Notes: generated by a model not told the origin, from the sequence alone. Positions 19,174 through 28,245 are shown, numbered from the stretch's first letter. The stretch is 64,000 nucleotides of DNA from Pseudomonas iranensis (GCF_014268585.2 NZ_CP077092.1:4997501-5061500), one strand, 5' to 3'. Translations and numbers: made by a program.

Positions 19174-19598
19174 GTCCAGTTTTCGCTGTTCGAATTTTTA
19201 GAACACGCACGATATCCCAGTGACTTGCTTCAAAGCACAGCAACTTTTACACCCAGTTGCATCGAGAGACATTCCCTACAGGCATTGAGGATAATTCCCA
19301 CAAATCGACCCGAGCTACACCACCACAACCGCACTTTTTTCTTTCAAGTCCGTACCAAACTCCCTTTTGATGCACGACTGTCCTACGCGGCGCCGACCTC
19401 TCATGCAGCAGATTTGACACTCGTCTTCCTGCTCTTGCCGAGTGCGTAGCAGACACATCAGGTAACGACCTGCCAACTCGCCAATCGCCGCGCCAACACC
19501 TGCTCCATAAAACTTGAAACAACAGTCTGAAACTTTAACCAATGCTTTTACTATAAATAGTAATACTCAACCTTCACCAAATCACATAGAACTCGAGC
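19174..19598. other. AT-richer intergenic region, no secure gene
   Basis: About 425 bp between the divergent response regulator and the membrane protein gene, with clearly lower GC than its surroundings. It contains one 75-codon minus-strand frame (19542-19315, TTG start) with a glycine-rich helix and several Cys codons but no convincing ribosome site; I do not call it a gene. Otherwise it probably holds the promoters of the two divergent genes. Confidence 0.5.
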
Positions 19599-20312
19599 AT
19601 GCTCAAGATAAAGAACAAGATAACCAACCCGATGACGGTTATCGCCATATTTGCCATCCTTTCGGAAACTTCCGCTGCGGTCTCGCTACCGTTTCTCGAC
19701 AACAAGGATCGGGAAATTTATGTGTGGTTCCTGATCAGCTTTCCGTTTTACCTGTTATTTCTTTTTTTCCTCACCCTTAACTTTAACCACCGCTCACTCT
19801 ATTCGCCTTCGGACTTCGGCAAAGACAAGAATTTTTTGAAGACGACAGAAAATCAGGAACGTGACGGCGAGCGAAAAGTACCGTTGCGAAAAACCGATGG
19901 ATCGCGCGCTTTCGAAATAACGAGCTGCATCGTGTCAAGCAACCCTGCGGGAGGTGGAATCCAGCGCGCATGCAGAACTCACAATTCGCCCGACCCGCCA
20001 CTTGCTATGGCCAGTCAGGCCAACCCGGTCGTCCAGGCGATCAAGCTGTCACCGCTGATAAGCGAACTGAACATCATCGATGCCAGAGACGTTGATGCAC
20101 CCAGAGAATTCGATGCGATTCTCGAAACTCTGCGGGGGACCGATAAAAAAACCGCGCGAGTGTTGGTCTTTCTATCCAATCACGTCTCGGACTCGCCGGC
20201 TCACACGGCATTGCAGCAGATCAGACAAGCAAAGAAAGGCTCAGGTGCGACGCTGTGTATCGTTTACAACCTGTGCTCACAAACAGTCACGTTGCTGGGA
20301 AGAACAAGCTGA
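19599..20312 (+). CDS. Membrane protein of unknown function
   Basis: A 237-residue protein with two N-terminal hydrophobic segments (about 12-33, NPMTVIAIFAILSETSAAVS; and 43-61, WFLISFPFYLLFLFFLTL). A long polar linker (about 65-140) and a cytoplasmic-looking C-terminal domain (IKLSPLISELNIIDARDVDAPREFDAILETLRGTDKKTARVLVFL...) follow. The transmembrane part uses AT-richer codons than neighbouring genes. I do not recognise a characterised family. It is followed by a strong terminator and has no obvious operon partner. The small two-helix topology plus soluble tail would suit a sensor or anchor, but that is only a guess. Confidence 0.65.
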   Translation: MLKIKNKITNPMTVIAIFAILSETSAAVSLPFLDNKDREIYVWFLISFPFYLLFLFFLTLNFNHRSLYSPSDFGKDKNFLKTTENQERDGERKVPLRKTDGSRAFEITSCIVSSNPAGGGIQRACRTHNSPDPPLAMASQANPVVQAIKLSPLISELNIIDARDVDAPREFDAILETLRGTDKKTARVLVFLSNHVSDSPAHTALQQIRQAKKGSGATLCIVYNLCSQTVTLLGRTS

Positions 20313-20375
20313 CAGATGAGTCATGCGCTGCACGCGGGAAGACGAGAGACCAGCCTGATGATCAGACAAAATTCC

Positions 20376-20411
20376 AAAAAAAAGGCGGCCCCGAACAGGC
20401 CGCCTTTTTTT
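20376..20411. terminator. Bidirectional rho-independent terminator
   Basis: AAAAAAAGGCGGCC / GGCCGCCTTTTTTT with a 7-base loop. It lies between the convergent membrane-protein gene and argG and would serve both strands. Confidence 0.9.
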
Positions 20412-20433
20412 ATTGCGCGTCGGTCCGAATAAA

Positions 20434-21651
<1,218 letters not shown>

Positions 21652-21705
21652 GCCATCACTCCACGGGGTTCTACGGAAAGCGGGGGAGTCTACCGCTCAA
21701 ACGCG

Positions 21706-21747
21706 ATAATTTACAGAGGCGCGACAGCTTAAGACGACAAAGCGACA
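21706..21747 (-). promoter_or_regulatory. Candidate ArgR operator of argG
   Basis: Two TGTCGC motifs on the minus strand (starting at 21747 and 21726) are exactly 21 bp apart as direct repeats. The second fits the pseudomonad ArgR half-site TGTCGC-N8-AA-N5 completely; the first has CT instead of AA. Direct 21-bp half-sites are the arrangement described for the AraC-type ArgR of P. aeruginosa. Confidence 0.6.
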
Positions 21748-21780
21748 GAATCTGTCGAGAGCGCGACGATGACCGGCGGG

Positions 21781-22707
21781 TCAGGAAGTCGCTGCGGCCG
21801 TGGCCGGCGTACTCGCTTGCGGCGCCGGAGCCGGGGCGGTAGTCGGTGCGGCGCGCGACAATTTCACGTTGACCCGACGGTTCTTCGCACGATTGGCCTT
21901 GCTGGTGTTGGGCACGATCGGATACTGCTCGCCGTGGAAACGCACGGTGATCTGCGATTCCTGAATGCCGTTGGCCTTGAAGAAATCCACCACCGCCAGC
22001 GCGCGGCGGCGCGACAGTTCGCGGTTGGTCAGACGATTGCCGCTGTTGTCGGAGTGACCGTCGAGGTCAATGTGGTTCACCGTCGGGTCGGCCTTCATGT
22101 ATTCGAGCATCACTTGCAGCTTGGCCTTGGCAGCCGGGTCCAGCTCAACGCCTTCGCCGGGGAAGCCGATCTGCGACTGCTTGATCTGGTCGAAATTCTG
22201 CGGCAGCAATTTCGCCACACAGCCTTGATAGTCGTTGAACGCCTTGCTGAATTTCACCGGCAACAAACGCACTTCGGAGACGCGGCCATCGCCAGACGCA
22301 CGACGTACCACCGGGCTGCGACCGTCGAGCAGACCGCTGATCAATCCCCCGGCCTGGGATTGCGAGCTGTTGAACAACACATTGCCGCTGCCCAGACGCA
22401 CAGAGCCCAGATTGATGTCGCCACGCCCTGGCTGCCACGGTGCAGCGGCAGCGAGCAAGGTCGCCGAACCGCCGCCAAGCATGGCGTTGTAGGCATTCAG
22501 GCGAAAGATCGCCTGTTCACCGGCCTTGCGCACGAACTCGCCCGAGCCGAAATCGGTGATCGGCTGCGTCAGGCGGCATTCGAACTGGTCGCCGGCGACC
22601 GTCCACTCAATGTTCTCCAGACGGGTCTGGTAAGTCAGCGCCATCGCGGGAAGGCTGGCAAACACACTGAGCAGGGCTAAATAACACTGGCGCACGGGAG
22701 GCTCCAT
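21781..22707 (-). CDS. motY: Flagellar stator-associated OmpA-like protein MotY
   Basis: A 308-residue exported protein. Start chosen at 22707 (MEPPVRQCYLALLSVFASLPAMA), giving a signal peptide. The N-terminal domain (LTYQTRLENIEWTVAGDQFECRLTQPI...) is the MotY-specific part; the C-terminal OmpA/peptidoglycan-binding domain (about 170-285) carries HIDLDGHSDNSGNRLTNRELSRRRA and NRAKNRRVNVKL. A Pro/Ala-rich tail of about 25 residues ends the protein. MotY forms the T-ring part of polar flagellar motors that use MotCD-type stators. In P. aeruginosa PA3526 (motY) sits between argG and pyrC exactly as here. Confidence 0.88.
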   Translation of the reverse strand: MEPPVRQCYLALLSVFASLPAMALTYQTRLENIEWTVAGDQFECRLTQPITDFGSGEFVRKAGEQAIFRLNAYNAMLGGGSATLLAAAAPWQPGRGDINLGSVRLGSGNVLFNSSQSQAGGLISGLLDGRSPVVRRASGDGRVSEVRLLPVKFSKAFNDYQGCVAKLLPQNFDQIKQSQIGFPGEGVELDPAAKAKLQVMLEYMKADPTVNHIDLDGHSDNSGNRLTNRELSRRRALAVVDFFKANGIQESQITVRFHGEQYPIVPNTSKANRAKNRRVNVKLSRAAPTTAPAPAPQASTPATAAATS

Positions 22708-22855
22708 TGGCTTGTGAAACACAAACACCGATTCACACAATGTTTACGGCATACCTTCGGGATATCGGACGCGTGTGGCAAAACTTGATAGCGGGTGCCT
22801 GCAAGAGTCTTTTCCGGTAGCATTCGCCTCAGTTTGACCCGCCTGGAATCCCCTC

Positions 22856-23902
22856 ATGTCCGACCGCCTGACCCTGCTGCGTCCCGACGACTGGCACATT
22901 CATCTTCGCGATGGTGCCGTGTTGACCAATACCGTTGCCGATGTGGCCCGCACCTTCGGGCGCGCGATCATCATGCCGAACCTGGTACCGCCGGTGCGCA
23001 ACGCCGCTGAAGCCGACGGCTATCGTCAGCGCATTCTCGCTGCCCGCCCGGCCGGCAGTCAGTTCGAGCCGTTGATGGTGCTGTACCTCACCGACCGCAC
23101 CCAACCGGAAGAAATTCGTCAGGCCAAGGCCAGCGGTTTCGTCTACGCCGCCAAGCTGTACCCGGCCGGCGCGACCACCAACTCCGATTCCGGCGTGACC
23201 AGCATCGACAAGATCTTCCCGGCGCTGGAAGCCATGGCCGAAGTCGGCATGCCGCTGTTGATCCACGGTGAAGTCACCCGTGGCGACGTCGATGTATTCG
23301 ACCGCGAAAAGATTTTCATCGACGAGCACATGCGCCGCGTGGTCGAGCGTTTCCCGACGCTGAAAGTGGTGTTCGAACACATCACCACCGGCGACGCCGT
23401 GCAATTCGTCAACGAGGCTTCGGCCAACGTCGGCGCGACCATCACCGCGCATCACCTGCTTTACAACCGCAACCACATGCTGGTTGGCGGGATTCGGCCG
23501 CACTTCTACTGCTTGCCGATTCTCAAGCGCAACACCCATCAGGAAGCCTTGCTCGACGCGGCCACCAGTGGCAGCGCCAAATTCTTCCTCGGCACCGACT
23601 CGGCGCCCCACGCCCAGCACGCCAAGGAAGCCGCCTGCGGTTGCGCCGGTTGCTACACCGCCTACGCCGCCATCGAGATGTATGCCGAAGCGTTCGAACA
23701 GCGTAACGCGCTGGACAGGCTCGAAGCCTTTGCCAGCCTCAACGGCCCGCGCTTCTACGGCCTGCCGGCAAATACCGATCGCATCACCCTGGTCCGTGAA
23801 GAATGGACCGCCCCGACCAGTCTGCCATTTGGCGAGCTGACCGTTATCCCGCTGCGCGCCGGTGAAAAACTGCGCTGGCGCCTGCTGGAGGAACACGCGT
23901 GA
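22856..23902 (+). CDS. pyrC: Dihydroorotase (class II)
   Basis: A 348-residue zinc amidohydrolase of pyrimidine biosynthesis (carbamoyl-aspartate to dihydroorotate). The metal ligands are in [10 protein letters not shown], the carbamylated Lys is in [14 protein letters not shown], later His residues are in LLIHGEVT and VVFEHITT, and the catalytic Asp is in [10 protein letters not shown]. The length is that of E. coli-type PyrC. It overlaps rnt by 4 bp. Confidence 0.97.
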   Translation: MSDRLTLLRPDDWHIHLRDGAVLTNTVADVARTFGRAIIMPNLVPPVRNAAEADGYRQRILAARPAGSQFEPLMVLYLTDRTQPEEIRQAKASGFVYAAKLYPAGATTNSDSGVTSIDKIFPALEAMAEVGMPLLIHGEVTRGDVDVFDREKIFIDEHMRRVVERFPTLKVVFEHITTGDAVQFVNEASANVGATITAHHLLYNRNHMLVGGIRPHFYCLPILKRNTHQEALLDAATSGSAKFFLGTDSAPHAQHAKEAACGCAGCYTAYAAIEMYAEAFEQRNALDRLEAFASLNGPRFYGLPANTDRITLVREEWTAPTSLPFGELTVIPLRAGEKLRWRLLEEHA

Positions 23903-24573
23903 GTGAAGACAATTTCGACGATGAACTGGACGGTCAAGGTGGCGGCGGTTCCCGTCATCCGATGGCAGCGCGTTTTCGCGGCTACCTGCCGGTTGTCGTC
24001 GACGTAGAAACCGGTGGCTTCAACGCAGCCACCGATGCCTTGCTGGAGATTGCCGCGACCACCATCGCCATGGATGAAAAGGGTTTCGTCTACCCGGATC
24101 ACACCTACTTCTTCCGCGTCGAGCCATTCGAAGGTGCGAACGTTGAAGCGGCAGCGCTGGAGTTCACCGGGATCAAGCTCGATCATCCGCTGCGCATGGC
24201 CGTCAGCGAAGAAACCGCGCTGACCGACATCTTCCGTGGCATCCGCAAGGCGCTGAAAGCCAACGGCTGCAAGCGGGCAATTCTGGTCGGGCACAACAGC
24301 AGTTTCGACCTGGGCTTCCTCAACGCAGCAGTTGCGCGCCTGGACATGAAGCGCAACCCCTTCCACCCGTTCTCCAGTTTCGACACCGCGACCCTGGCGG
24401 GTCTGGCGTATGGTCAGACCGTGCTGGCGAAAGCCTGTCAGGCGGCCGGCATCGATTTCGACGGTCGTGAAGCGCACTCGGCGCGTTACGACACCGAAAA
24501 GACCGCTGAGCTGTTCTGCGGCATCGTCAATCGCTGGAAGCAGATGGGCGGCTGGGAAGACTTCGACGACTGA
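23899..24573 (+). CDS. rnt: Ribonuclease T
   Basis: A 224-residue DEDDh 3'-5' exonuclease that trims tRNA and stable-RNA 3' ends. The catalytic acidic residues are in [18 protein letters not shown] and [14 protein letters not shown] (with the His of DEDDh). GTG start at 23899, overlapping the pyrC stop as GTGA. Followed 25 bp downstream by a rho-independent terminator. Confidence 0.97.
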   Translation: MSEDNFDDELDGQGGGGSRHPMAARFRGYLPVVVDVETGGFNAATDALLEIAATTIAMDEKGFVYPDHTYFFRVEPFEGANVEAAALEFTGIKLDHPLRMAVSEETALTDIFRGIRKALKANGCKRAILVGHNSSFDLGFLNAAVARLDMKRNPFHPFSSFDTATLAGLAYGQTVLAKACQAAGIDFDGREAHSARYDTEKTAELFCGIVNRWKQMGGWEDFDD

Positions 24574-24598
24574 TCCTCGACGAACAATCCCGCGCATG

Positions 24599-24627
24599 AA
24601 AAAACCGGCCACGTGGGCCGGTTTTTT
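24599..24627. terminator. Rho-independent terminator after rnt (copy 1 of a duplicated terminator)
   Basis: AAAAAACCGGCC-ACGTG-GGCCGGTTTTTT: an 8-bp stem (with A/T extensions) and the 5-base loop ACGTG. A copy differing in one loop base is found split at 25674-25691 and 27294-27312, on the other side of the accessory genes. Bidirectional. Confidence 0.9.
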
Positions 24628-24630
24628 GGT

Positions 24631-25044
24631 TTAGTGCTTATAGAGCTTAAATTCTCGATCAATCCACACGACGTGAAAAACTCGATGGTTCTTGTAACCC
24701 ACCATTGCTACGCGTTCGAAAGCCCGAAACACCAGCAATCTGACATCACCTGTTAAAAAGTCAGGTATCCCTACTTTAAGGCTGTTTCTCTCAATCGTTT
24801 CACATCCATACCGGTGCCTATGCTCTCTGCGCAGTTCTCTCCACGGCATCTTTCCCCAGATCCTGAGACGCTCAAGCATTTTGGACCGTTCGACAGCCTC
24901 ACAATCCTGGATGCACCAGCCATTCTGCAAATACTCAAATGAAAAAACCGGAGGTCGCGCTTCCGATGAATCCATTTCGATAGCGGACGTCCTTGCCGTT
25001 AGTGTAACCGCCGCATCGCGTTCCCTGCGTTTGAACTTGGCCAT
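24631..25044 (-). CDS. Putative toxin-like partner of a Panacea-domain antitoxin
   Basis: A 137-residue protein with an N-terminal basic stretch (MAKFKRRERDAAV) and a compact alpha/beta core. The C-terminal half GCETIERNSLKVGIP...LLVFRAFERVAMVGYKNHRVFHVVWIDREFKLYKH ends in a FHVVWIDREFxLYxH pattern recalling small RelE-like or other RNA-acting folds. I recognise the pattern as a widespread uncharacterised family but cannot name it. It starts one base after the stop of the DUF4065 gene (TGAAATG), so the two are translationally linked. Antitoxin-first order and tight spacing fit a type II toxin-antitoxin pair; toxicity is inferred, not shown. It ends 3 bp before the rnt terminator. Confidence 0.6.
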   Translation of the reverse strand: MAKFKRRERDAAVTLTARTSAIEMDSSEARPPVFSFEYLQNGWCIQDCEAVERSKMLERLRIWGKMPWRELRREHRHRYGCETIERNSLKVGIPDFLTGDVRLLVFRAFERVAMVGYKNHRVFHVVWIDREFKLYKH

Positions 25045-25045
25045 T

Positions 25046-25486
25046 TCAGTTCACCAAATGCTCCCGGAAATACTCCTGCATTTCGCAGGCAGGAATTTCT
25101 CGGCTGAACTCCCCTTCCTTGTAGTTTCTACGCCAAGGAGCTTCTTCATGCGTCAACTGACGTAGTTTCCATGCCGAGAATTGGCCATAAACGTCGAACA
25201 CTTCGTTGAGCAGACTTTGTTGTTTAGCACTGAAAACATCGGGGTTGAAATCACTTGGAGGAGGAATGGCACTTGATCCAAATTGGCTGAATCTTCGATA
25301 TAGATCCGGAACCACCGGCCCGTGCATCCACGCCTCCAGCGTTTCAGGGAAGAGAGCCTCGCCATGGACGGCCAGACTGAACCCTTGAGCGTAGTAAACC
25401 AATTTTTGAATTTTGAGATTGGAGATCTCGCCTTCATGCCCTTCCAGGCAGAGGAAATAATCCGCAACGTCCAAGCTACTCGGCAT
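25046..25486 (-). CDS. Panacea/DUF4065 domain protein (antitoxin-like, PanA/SocA type)
   Basis: A 146-residue protein almost entirely made of the DUF4065 (Panacea, GepA/SocA) domain: LDVADYFLCLEGHEGEISNLKIQKLVYYAQGFSLAVHGEALFPETLEAWMHGPVVPDLYRRF..., with the hallmark LKIQKLVYYAQG and WMHGPVVP. Family members act as antitoxins that neutralise very different toxins encoded next door, or as proteolysis adaptors such as SocA. I chose ATG 25486 because AAGGGG lies eight bases upstream; an ATG at 25507 is also in frame. Upstream gene of the two-gene cassette, with its promoter in 25487-25670. Confidence 0.8.
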   Translation of the reverse strand: MPSSLDVADYFLCLEGHEGEISNLKIQKLVYYAQGFSLAVHGEALFPETLEAWMHGPVVPDLYRRFSQFGSSAIPPPSDFNPDVFSAKQQSLLNEVFDVYGQFSAWKLRQLTHEEAPWRRNYKEGEFSREIPACEMQEYFREHLVN

Positions 25487-25673
25487 TTGAATCCCCTTCT
25501 GCGTCATGCAATCCCTTGCACCGTCCTTACTTTAAATCAGGCGCGATTGAGGCCAGGGCAGTGGCCCATGTAACCCGATGTCGCTGTGGACAACCCTATC
25601 CAACCACTGTTCAGTCAACCAGTATTTTTTCCTGGCATTTGAAACAAATGATGCCGAGAGGCTTTCTCTGTAT

Positions 25674-25691
25674 AAAAAAACCGGCCACATG
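25674..25691. terminator. Left half of terminator copy 2, split by the insertion sequence
   Basis: AAAAAAACCGGCC followed by the loop bases ACATG (25687-25691). The matching half ACATG-GGCCGG-TTTTTTTT lies at 27294-27312, right after the insertion sequence. Removing the element and one ACATG restores a terminator with an 8-bp stem and a five-base loop. Confidence 0.85.
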
Positions 25692-25737
25692 CAGACTGTG
25701 TGAAAACCTAGCAATCTGCGCAGCGCTCAAAGAAAAT

Positions 25738-25767
25738 GCTCCGTATCGAAAGATACGGAGCATTTTT
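25738..25767. terminator. Hairpin inside the left end of the IS
   Basis: TGCTCCGTATC-GAAA-GATACGGAGCA followed by TTTTTCG, four bases before the transposase ATG region. It looks like a terminator or translation block that would insulate the transposase gene from outside transcription. Confidence 0.65.
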
Positions 25768-25771
25768 CGTT

Positions 25772-27196
25772 ATGGCCTACATCCAGGGACAGTCCCGCAG
25801 CCAGACCAGCCTGTTTCCGGTCTCGCTGGAAGAGTTGATCCCCGAGGATCACCTCGTTCGCGTTATCGATCTTTACGTCGCCAAGCTGGATCTGGCTCGA
25901 CTGGGCTTTGATAAAGCACTTCCCAAAAGCACCGGCCGTCCCTCTTACGATCCAGCGGATCAGCTCAAACTCTACCTCTACGGCTATTTCCAGCGGATTC
26001 GCTCATCACGACGGCTCGAAGCCGAGTGCCAGCGCAACGTCGAAGTGATGTGGCTGATCAATCGACTCAAGCCTGATTTCAAGACCATCGCCGATTTCCG
26101 TAAAGACAACAAAGCCGCTTTCATCGCGACGTGCCGGGCCTTCGTGCAGTTTTGCCGCTCAGCGGGGCTGATAACCGGCGAGTTGGTGGCCATTGATGGC
26201 AGCAAATTTCAGGCGGTCGCCTCTTCACGGCGTCATATGAATTTGAAGCGGCTCCAACATCAAGAGCAGAAGCTGGAGAAGCGCATCGCCCACTATTTGG
26301 CAGAGCTGGACGAGGCAGATAAAACCGAAGCCGGCGAGAAGATTGACCGCAATGCAATCAAGGCGACTTTGGCGCAACTTAAAGTCAGGCATTCCAATAA
26401 CTTGACGTGCCAGGCGCTGATGAAATCCATGGAGCTTGAGCAATTCAATACCCACGAAAGCGATGCGCGAATGCTGCGAACGCACAAAGGGCCTCGGGTC
26501 GGGTACAACGTGCAGACAGCCGTGGACGCTGAAAACTGCATGATCGTGCATCATGAAGTGACTCAGGACAGCGATGATCGCAAGCAACTTGAACCGATGG
26601 CCAAGGCCGCCAAGGAACAACTTTCACAAGATGAACTGACGGTCACCGCGGATGCGGGCTACTCCAATGGCAAGCAGTTCCAGGCATGTGAGGATGAGAA
26701 CATCACGGCTTATGTGCCTGTGGCGCGATCACTCAACTCCTGCGGCAAGGAGCAGATATTTTTCGATCGAACAGCATTTGCCTACGATGCGTCGCAAGAT
26801 CGATATCAATGCCCTGCCGGAAAATGGCTGATCTTTAAGCAGATCAGCAACAAAGGCCGGATCTACCAAGCGAAGGTCAGCGACTGCGCAAGCTGCCCGA
26901 TTAAAGCGAAGTGCACCGACGCCAAACGCCGATACATCTCGCGCCATCTGCACGAACAGGCTTTCGAGCGAATGGAGCAGCGAATGCAGGCACATCCCGA
27001 AATGATGGTCAGTCGACGATCCATCGTCGAACATCCCTTCGGCAACCTTAAACAGTGGTTATTTGGTAACGCTCGCTTCTTGCTGCGACAGCTTGAAGGC
27101 GCGAGAGCTGAAATGGCCTTGGCGGTGAACGCCTACACCCTGAAAAGAGCAATTAACGTGTTGGGCGTGCGCCAGATGATGGCGCTGATGGGCTGA
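25772..27196 (+). CDS. IS1182-family transposase
   Basis: A 474-residue DDE transposase. The N-terminal DUF772-type DNA-binding part (SLEELIPEDHLVRVIDLYV ... RPSYDPADQLKLYLYGYFQRIRSSRRLEAE) is followed by the catalytic core with Asp in LVAIDGSKFQAV, Asp in VTADAGYSNGKQF and Glu in SIVEHPFGNLKQW. A cysteine-rich insert (DCASCPIKAKC) lies before the final Glu. The start at 25772 (MAYIQGQSR) follows the hairpin. The frame is intact, so the element may be active. Confidence 0.93.
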   Translation: MAYIQGQSRSQTSLFPVSLEELIPEDHLVRVIDLYVAKLDLARLGFDKALPKSTGRPSYDPADQLKLYLYGYFQRIRSSRRLEAECQRNVEVMWLINRLKPDFKTIADFRKDNKAAFIATCRAFVQFCRSAGLITGELVAIDGSKFQAVASSRRHMNLKRLQHQEQKLEKRIAHYLAELDEADKTEAGEKIDRNAIKATLAQLKVRHSNNLTCQALMKSMELEQFNTHESDARMLRTHKGPRVGYNVQTAVDAENCMIVHHEVTQDSDDRKQLEPMAKAAKEQLSQDELTVTADAGYSNGKQFQACEDENITAYVPVARSLNSCGKEQIFFDRTAFAYDASQDRYQCPAGKWLIFKQISNKGRIYQAKVSDCASCPIKAKCTDAKRRYISRHLHEQAFERMEQRMQAHPEMMVSRRSIVEHPFGNLKQWLFGNARFLLRQLEGARAEMALAVNAYTLKRAINVLGVRQMMALMG

Positions 27197-27230
27197 AACG
27201 CCTTTTTTCGTTTGCTGTGAGCACAAAAGC

Positions 27231-27257
27231 AAACGCCCCGAACAAGTCGGGGCGTTT
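27231..27257. terminator. Terminator inside the right end of the IS
   Basis: Perfect 10-bp stem AAACGCCCCG / CGGGGCGTTT with a 7-base loop, just after the transposase stop. Confidence 0.75.
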
Positions 27258-27293
27258 GCTGGAACCACCATCAGTGCGTTTTCACACAGTCTG

Positions 27294-27312
27294 ACATGGG
27301 CCGGTTTTTTTT
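27294..27312. terminator. Right half of terminator copy 2
   Basis: ACATGGGCCGG followed by eight T. It is the other half of the terminator split by the insertion sequence and lies 18 bp beyond the peroxiredoxin stop codon, so that gene now lacks its intact terminator stem. Confidence 0.85.
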
Positions 27313-27330
27313 GTACCTCGACGTTGCGCC

Positions 27331-27933
27331 TTACAGGGCCGCAGCGTTCTCGGTCAGGTAAGCCGCAACGCCTTCCGGCGAAGCGTTCATGCCTTTGTCG
27401 CCTTTTTTCCAGTTGGCCGGGCAGACTTCGCCGTGCTCTTCGTGGAATTGCAGCGCGTCGACCAGACGGATCAGCTCTTCCATGTTACGGCCCAGCGGCA
27501 GGTCGTTGATGATCTGCGAGCGAACCACGCCTTTGTCGTCGATCAGGAACGCGCCACGGAACGCCACGCCGCCTTCGGATTCAACGTCGTATGCCTTGGC
27601 GATGTCGTGCTTCATGTCGGCAGCCATGGTGTATTTCACCTGGCCGATGCCGCCATTGTTCACTGGAGTGTTGCGCCAGGCGTTGTGGGTGAAGTGCGAG
27701 TCGATCGACACAGCGATCACTTCAACGTTGCGTGCCTTGAAGTCAGCCATGCGGTTGTCCAGAGCGATCAGCTCGGACGGGCAGACGAAGGTGAAGTCCA
27801 GCGGGTAGAAGAACACCAGGCCGTATTTGCCTTTGATGGCCGAGGACAGGGTGAAGCTGTCAACGATCTCGCCATTGCCGAGTACGGCCGGGACGGTGAA
27901 GTCTGGGGCTTGTTTGCCTACGAGTACGCTCAT
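27331..27933 (-). CDS. Typical 2-Cys peroxiredoxin (AhpC/TSA family)
   Basis: A 200-residue cytoplasmic peroxidase reducing hydrogen and organic peroxides. The peroxidatic Cys is in DFTFVCPSEL (about residue 51), the resolving Cys in HGEVCPANWKKG (about 171), and the catalytic Arg is in VAFRGAFLIDD. It corresponds to the PA3529-type peroxiredoxin, normally convergent with rnt; here the TA-like cassette and the IS separate them. It is divergent from bfd, so oxidative-stress and iron genes share a 312-bp control region. No reductase gene is adjacent. Confidence 0.93.
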   Translation of the reverse strand: MSVLVGKQAPDFTVPAVLGNGEIVDSFTLSSAIKGKYGLVFFYPLDFTFVCPSELIALDNRMADFKARNVEVIAVSIDSHFTHNAWRNTPVNNGGIGQVKYTMAADMKHDIAKAYDVESEGGVAFRGAFLIDDKGVVRSQIINDLPLGRNMEELIRLVDALQFHEEHGEVCPANWKKGDKGMNASPEGVAAYLTENAAAL

Positions 27934-28245
27934 TGATATCTCCTGGTGTAGAAACTTGAAGTTCAGGGTCCGGGCCAGCCTGTCACCCTCAGGCGACAGC
28001 CCTGTGACACGAACCCTCTTCGCAAGGGACGACCATCATACACTGCGTGTTTGGCCTGTCCGTAACGGATTTTCCCTGTTCGGTTATCCACTGCGTATTC
28101 ATGGGGCCAGACGCGCATTTGGAAAATACCGTTCGTCAGTCGCTGGGAAATTGGCTGCGAAGCGTTCCGAAAGCACTTTGACAATCATTCTCGTTAACAT
28201 TAAGATCCATCGCAATTGAGTCACAACCAGCGACGGTTCTTACTT
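27934..28245. other. Divergent promoter region between peroxiredoxin and bfd
   Basis: A 312-bp region with no open frame of note. The bfd side contains a good sigma-70 promoter overlapped by a Fur-like sequence (separate entry). I could not pick out the peroxiredoxin promoter with confidence. Confidence 0.6.
28178..28206 (+). promoter_or_regulatory. Sigma-70 promoter of bfd with overlapping Fur-like box
   Basis: -35 TTGACA (28178-28183), 17-bp spacer, -10 TAAGAT (28201-28206). The spacer and -35 include GACAATCATTCTCGTTAACAT, which resembles a Fur box (repeats of the NATAAT/ATTATN type). This is consistent with iron repression of bfd, as known in P. aeruginosa. The promoter match is strong; the Fur match is moderate. 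Confidence 0.7.

Larger units (their letters stand above)
25692..27293 (+). mobile_element. Complete IS1182-family insertion sequence (1602 bp)
   Basis: Bounded by perfect 16-bp terminal inverted repeats CAGACTGTGTGAAAAC (25692-25707) and its complement (27278-27293), with a 5-bp direct repeat ACATG on both sides (25687-25691 and 27294-27298). It contains one intact transposase gene. Inside each end lies a strong hairpin (25738-25763 and 27231-27257). The target was the loop of a transcription terminator. Intact ends and an intact gene suggest a recent insertion. Confidence 0.92.
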
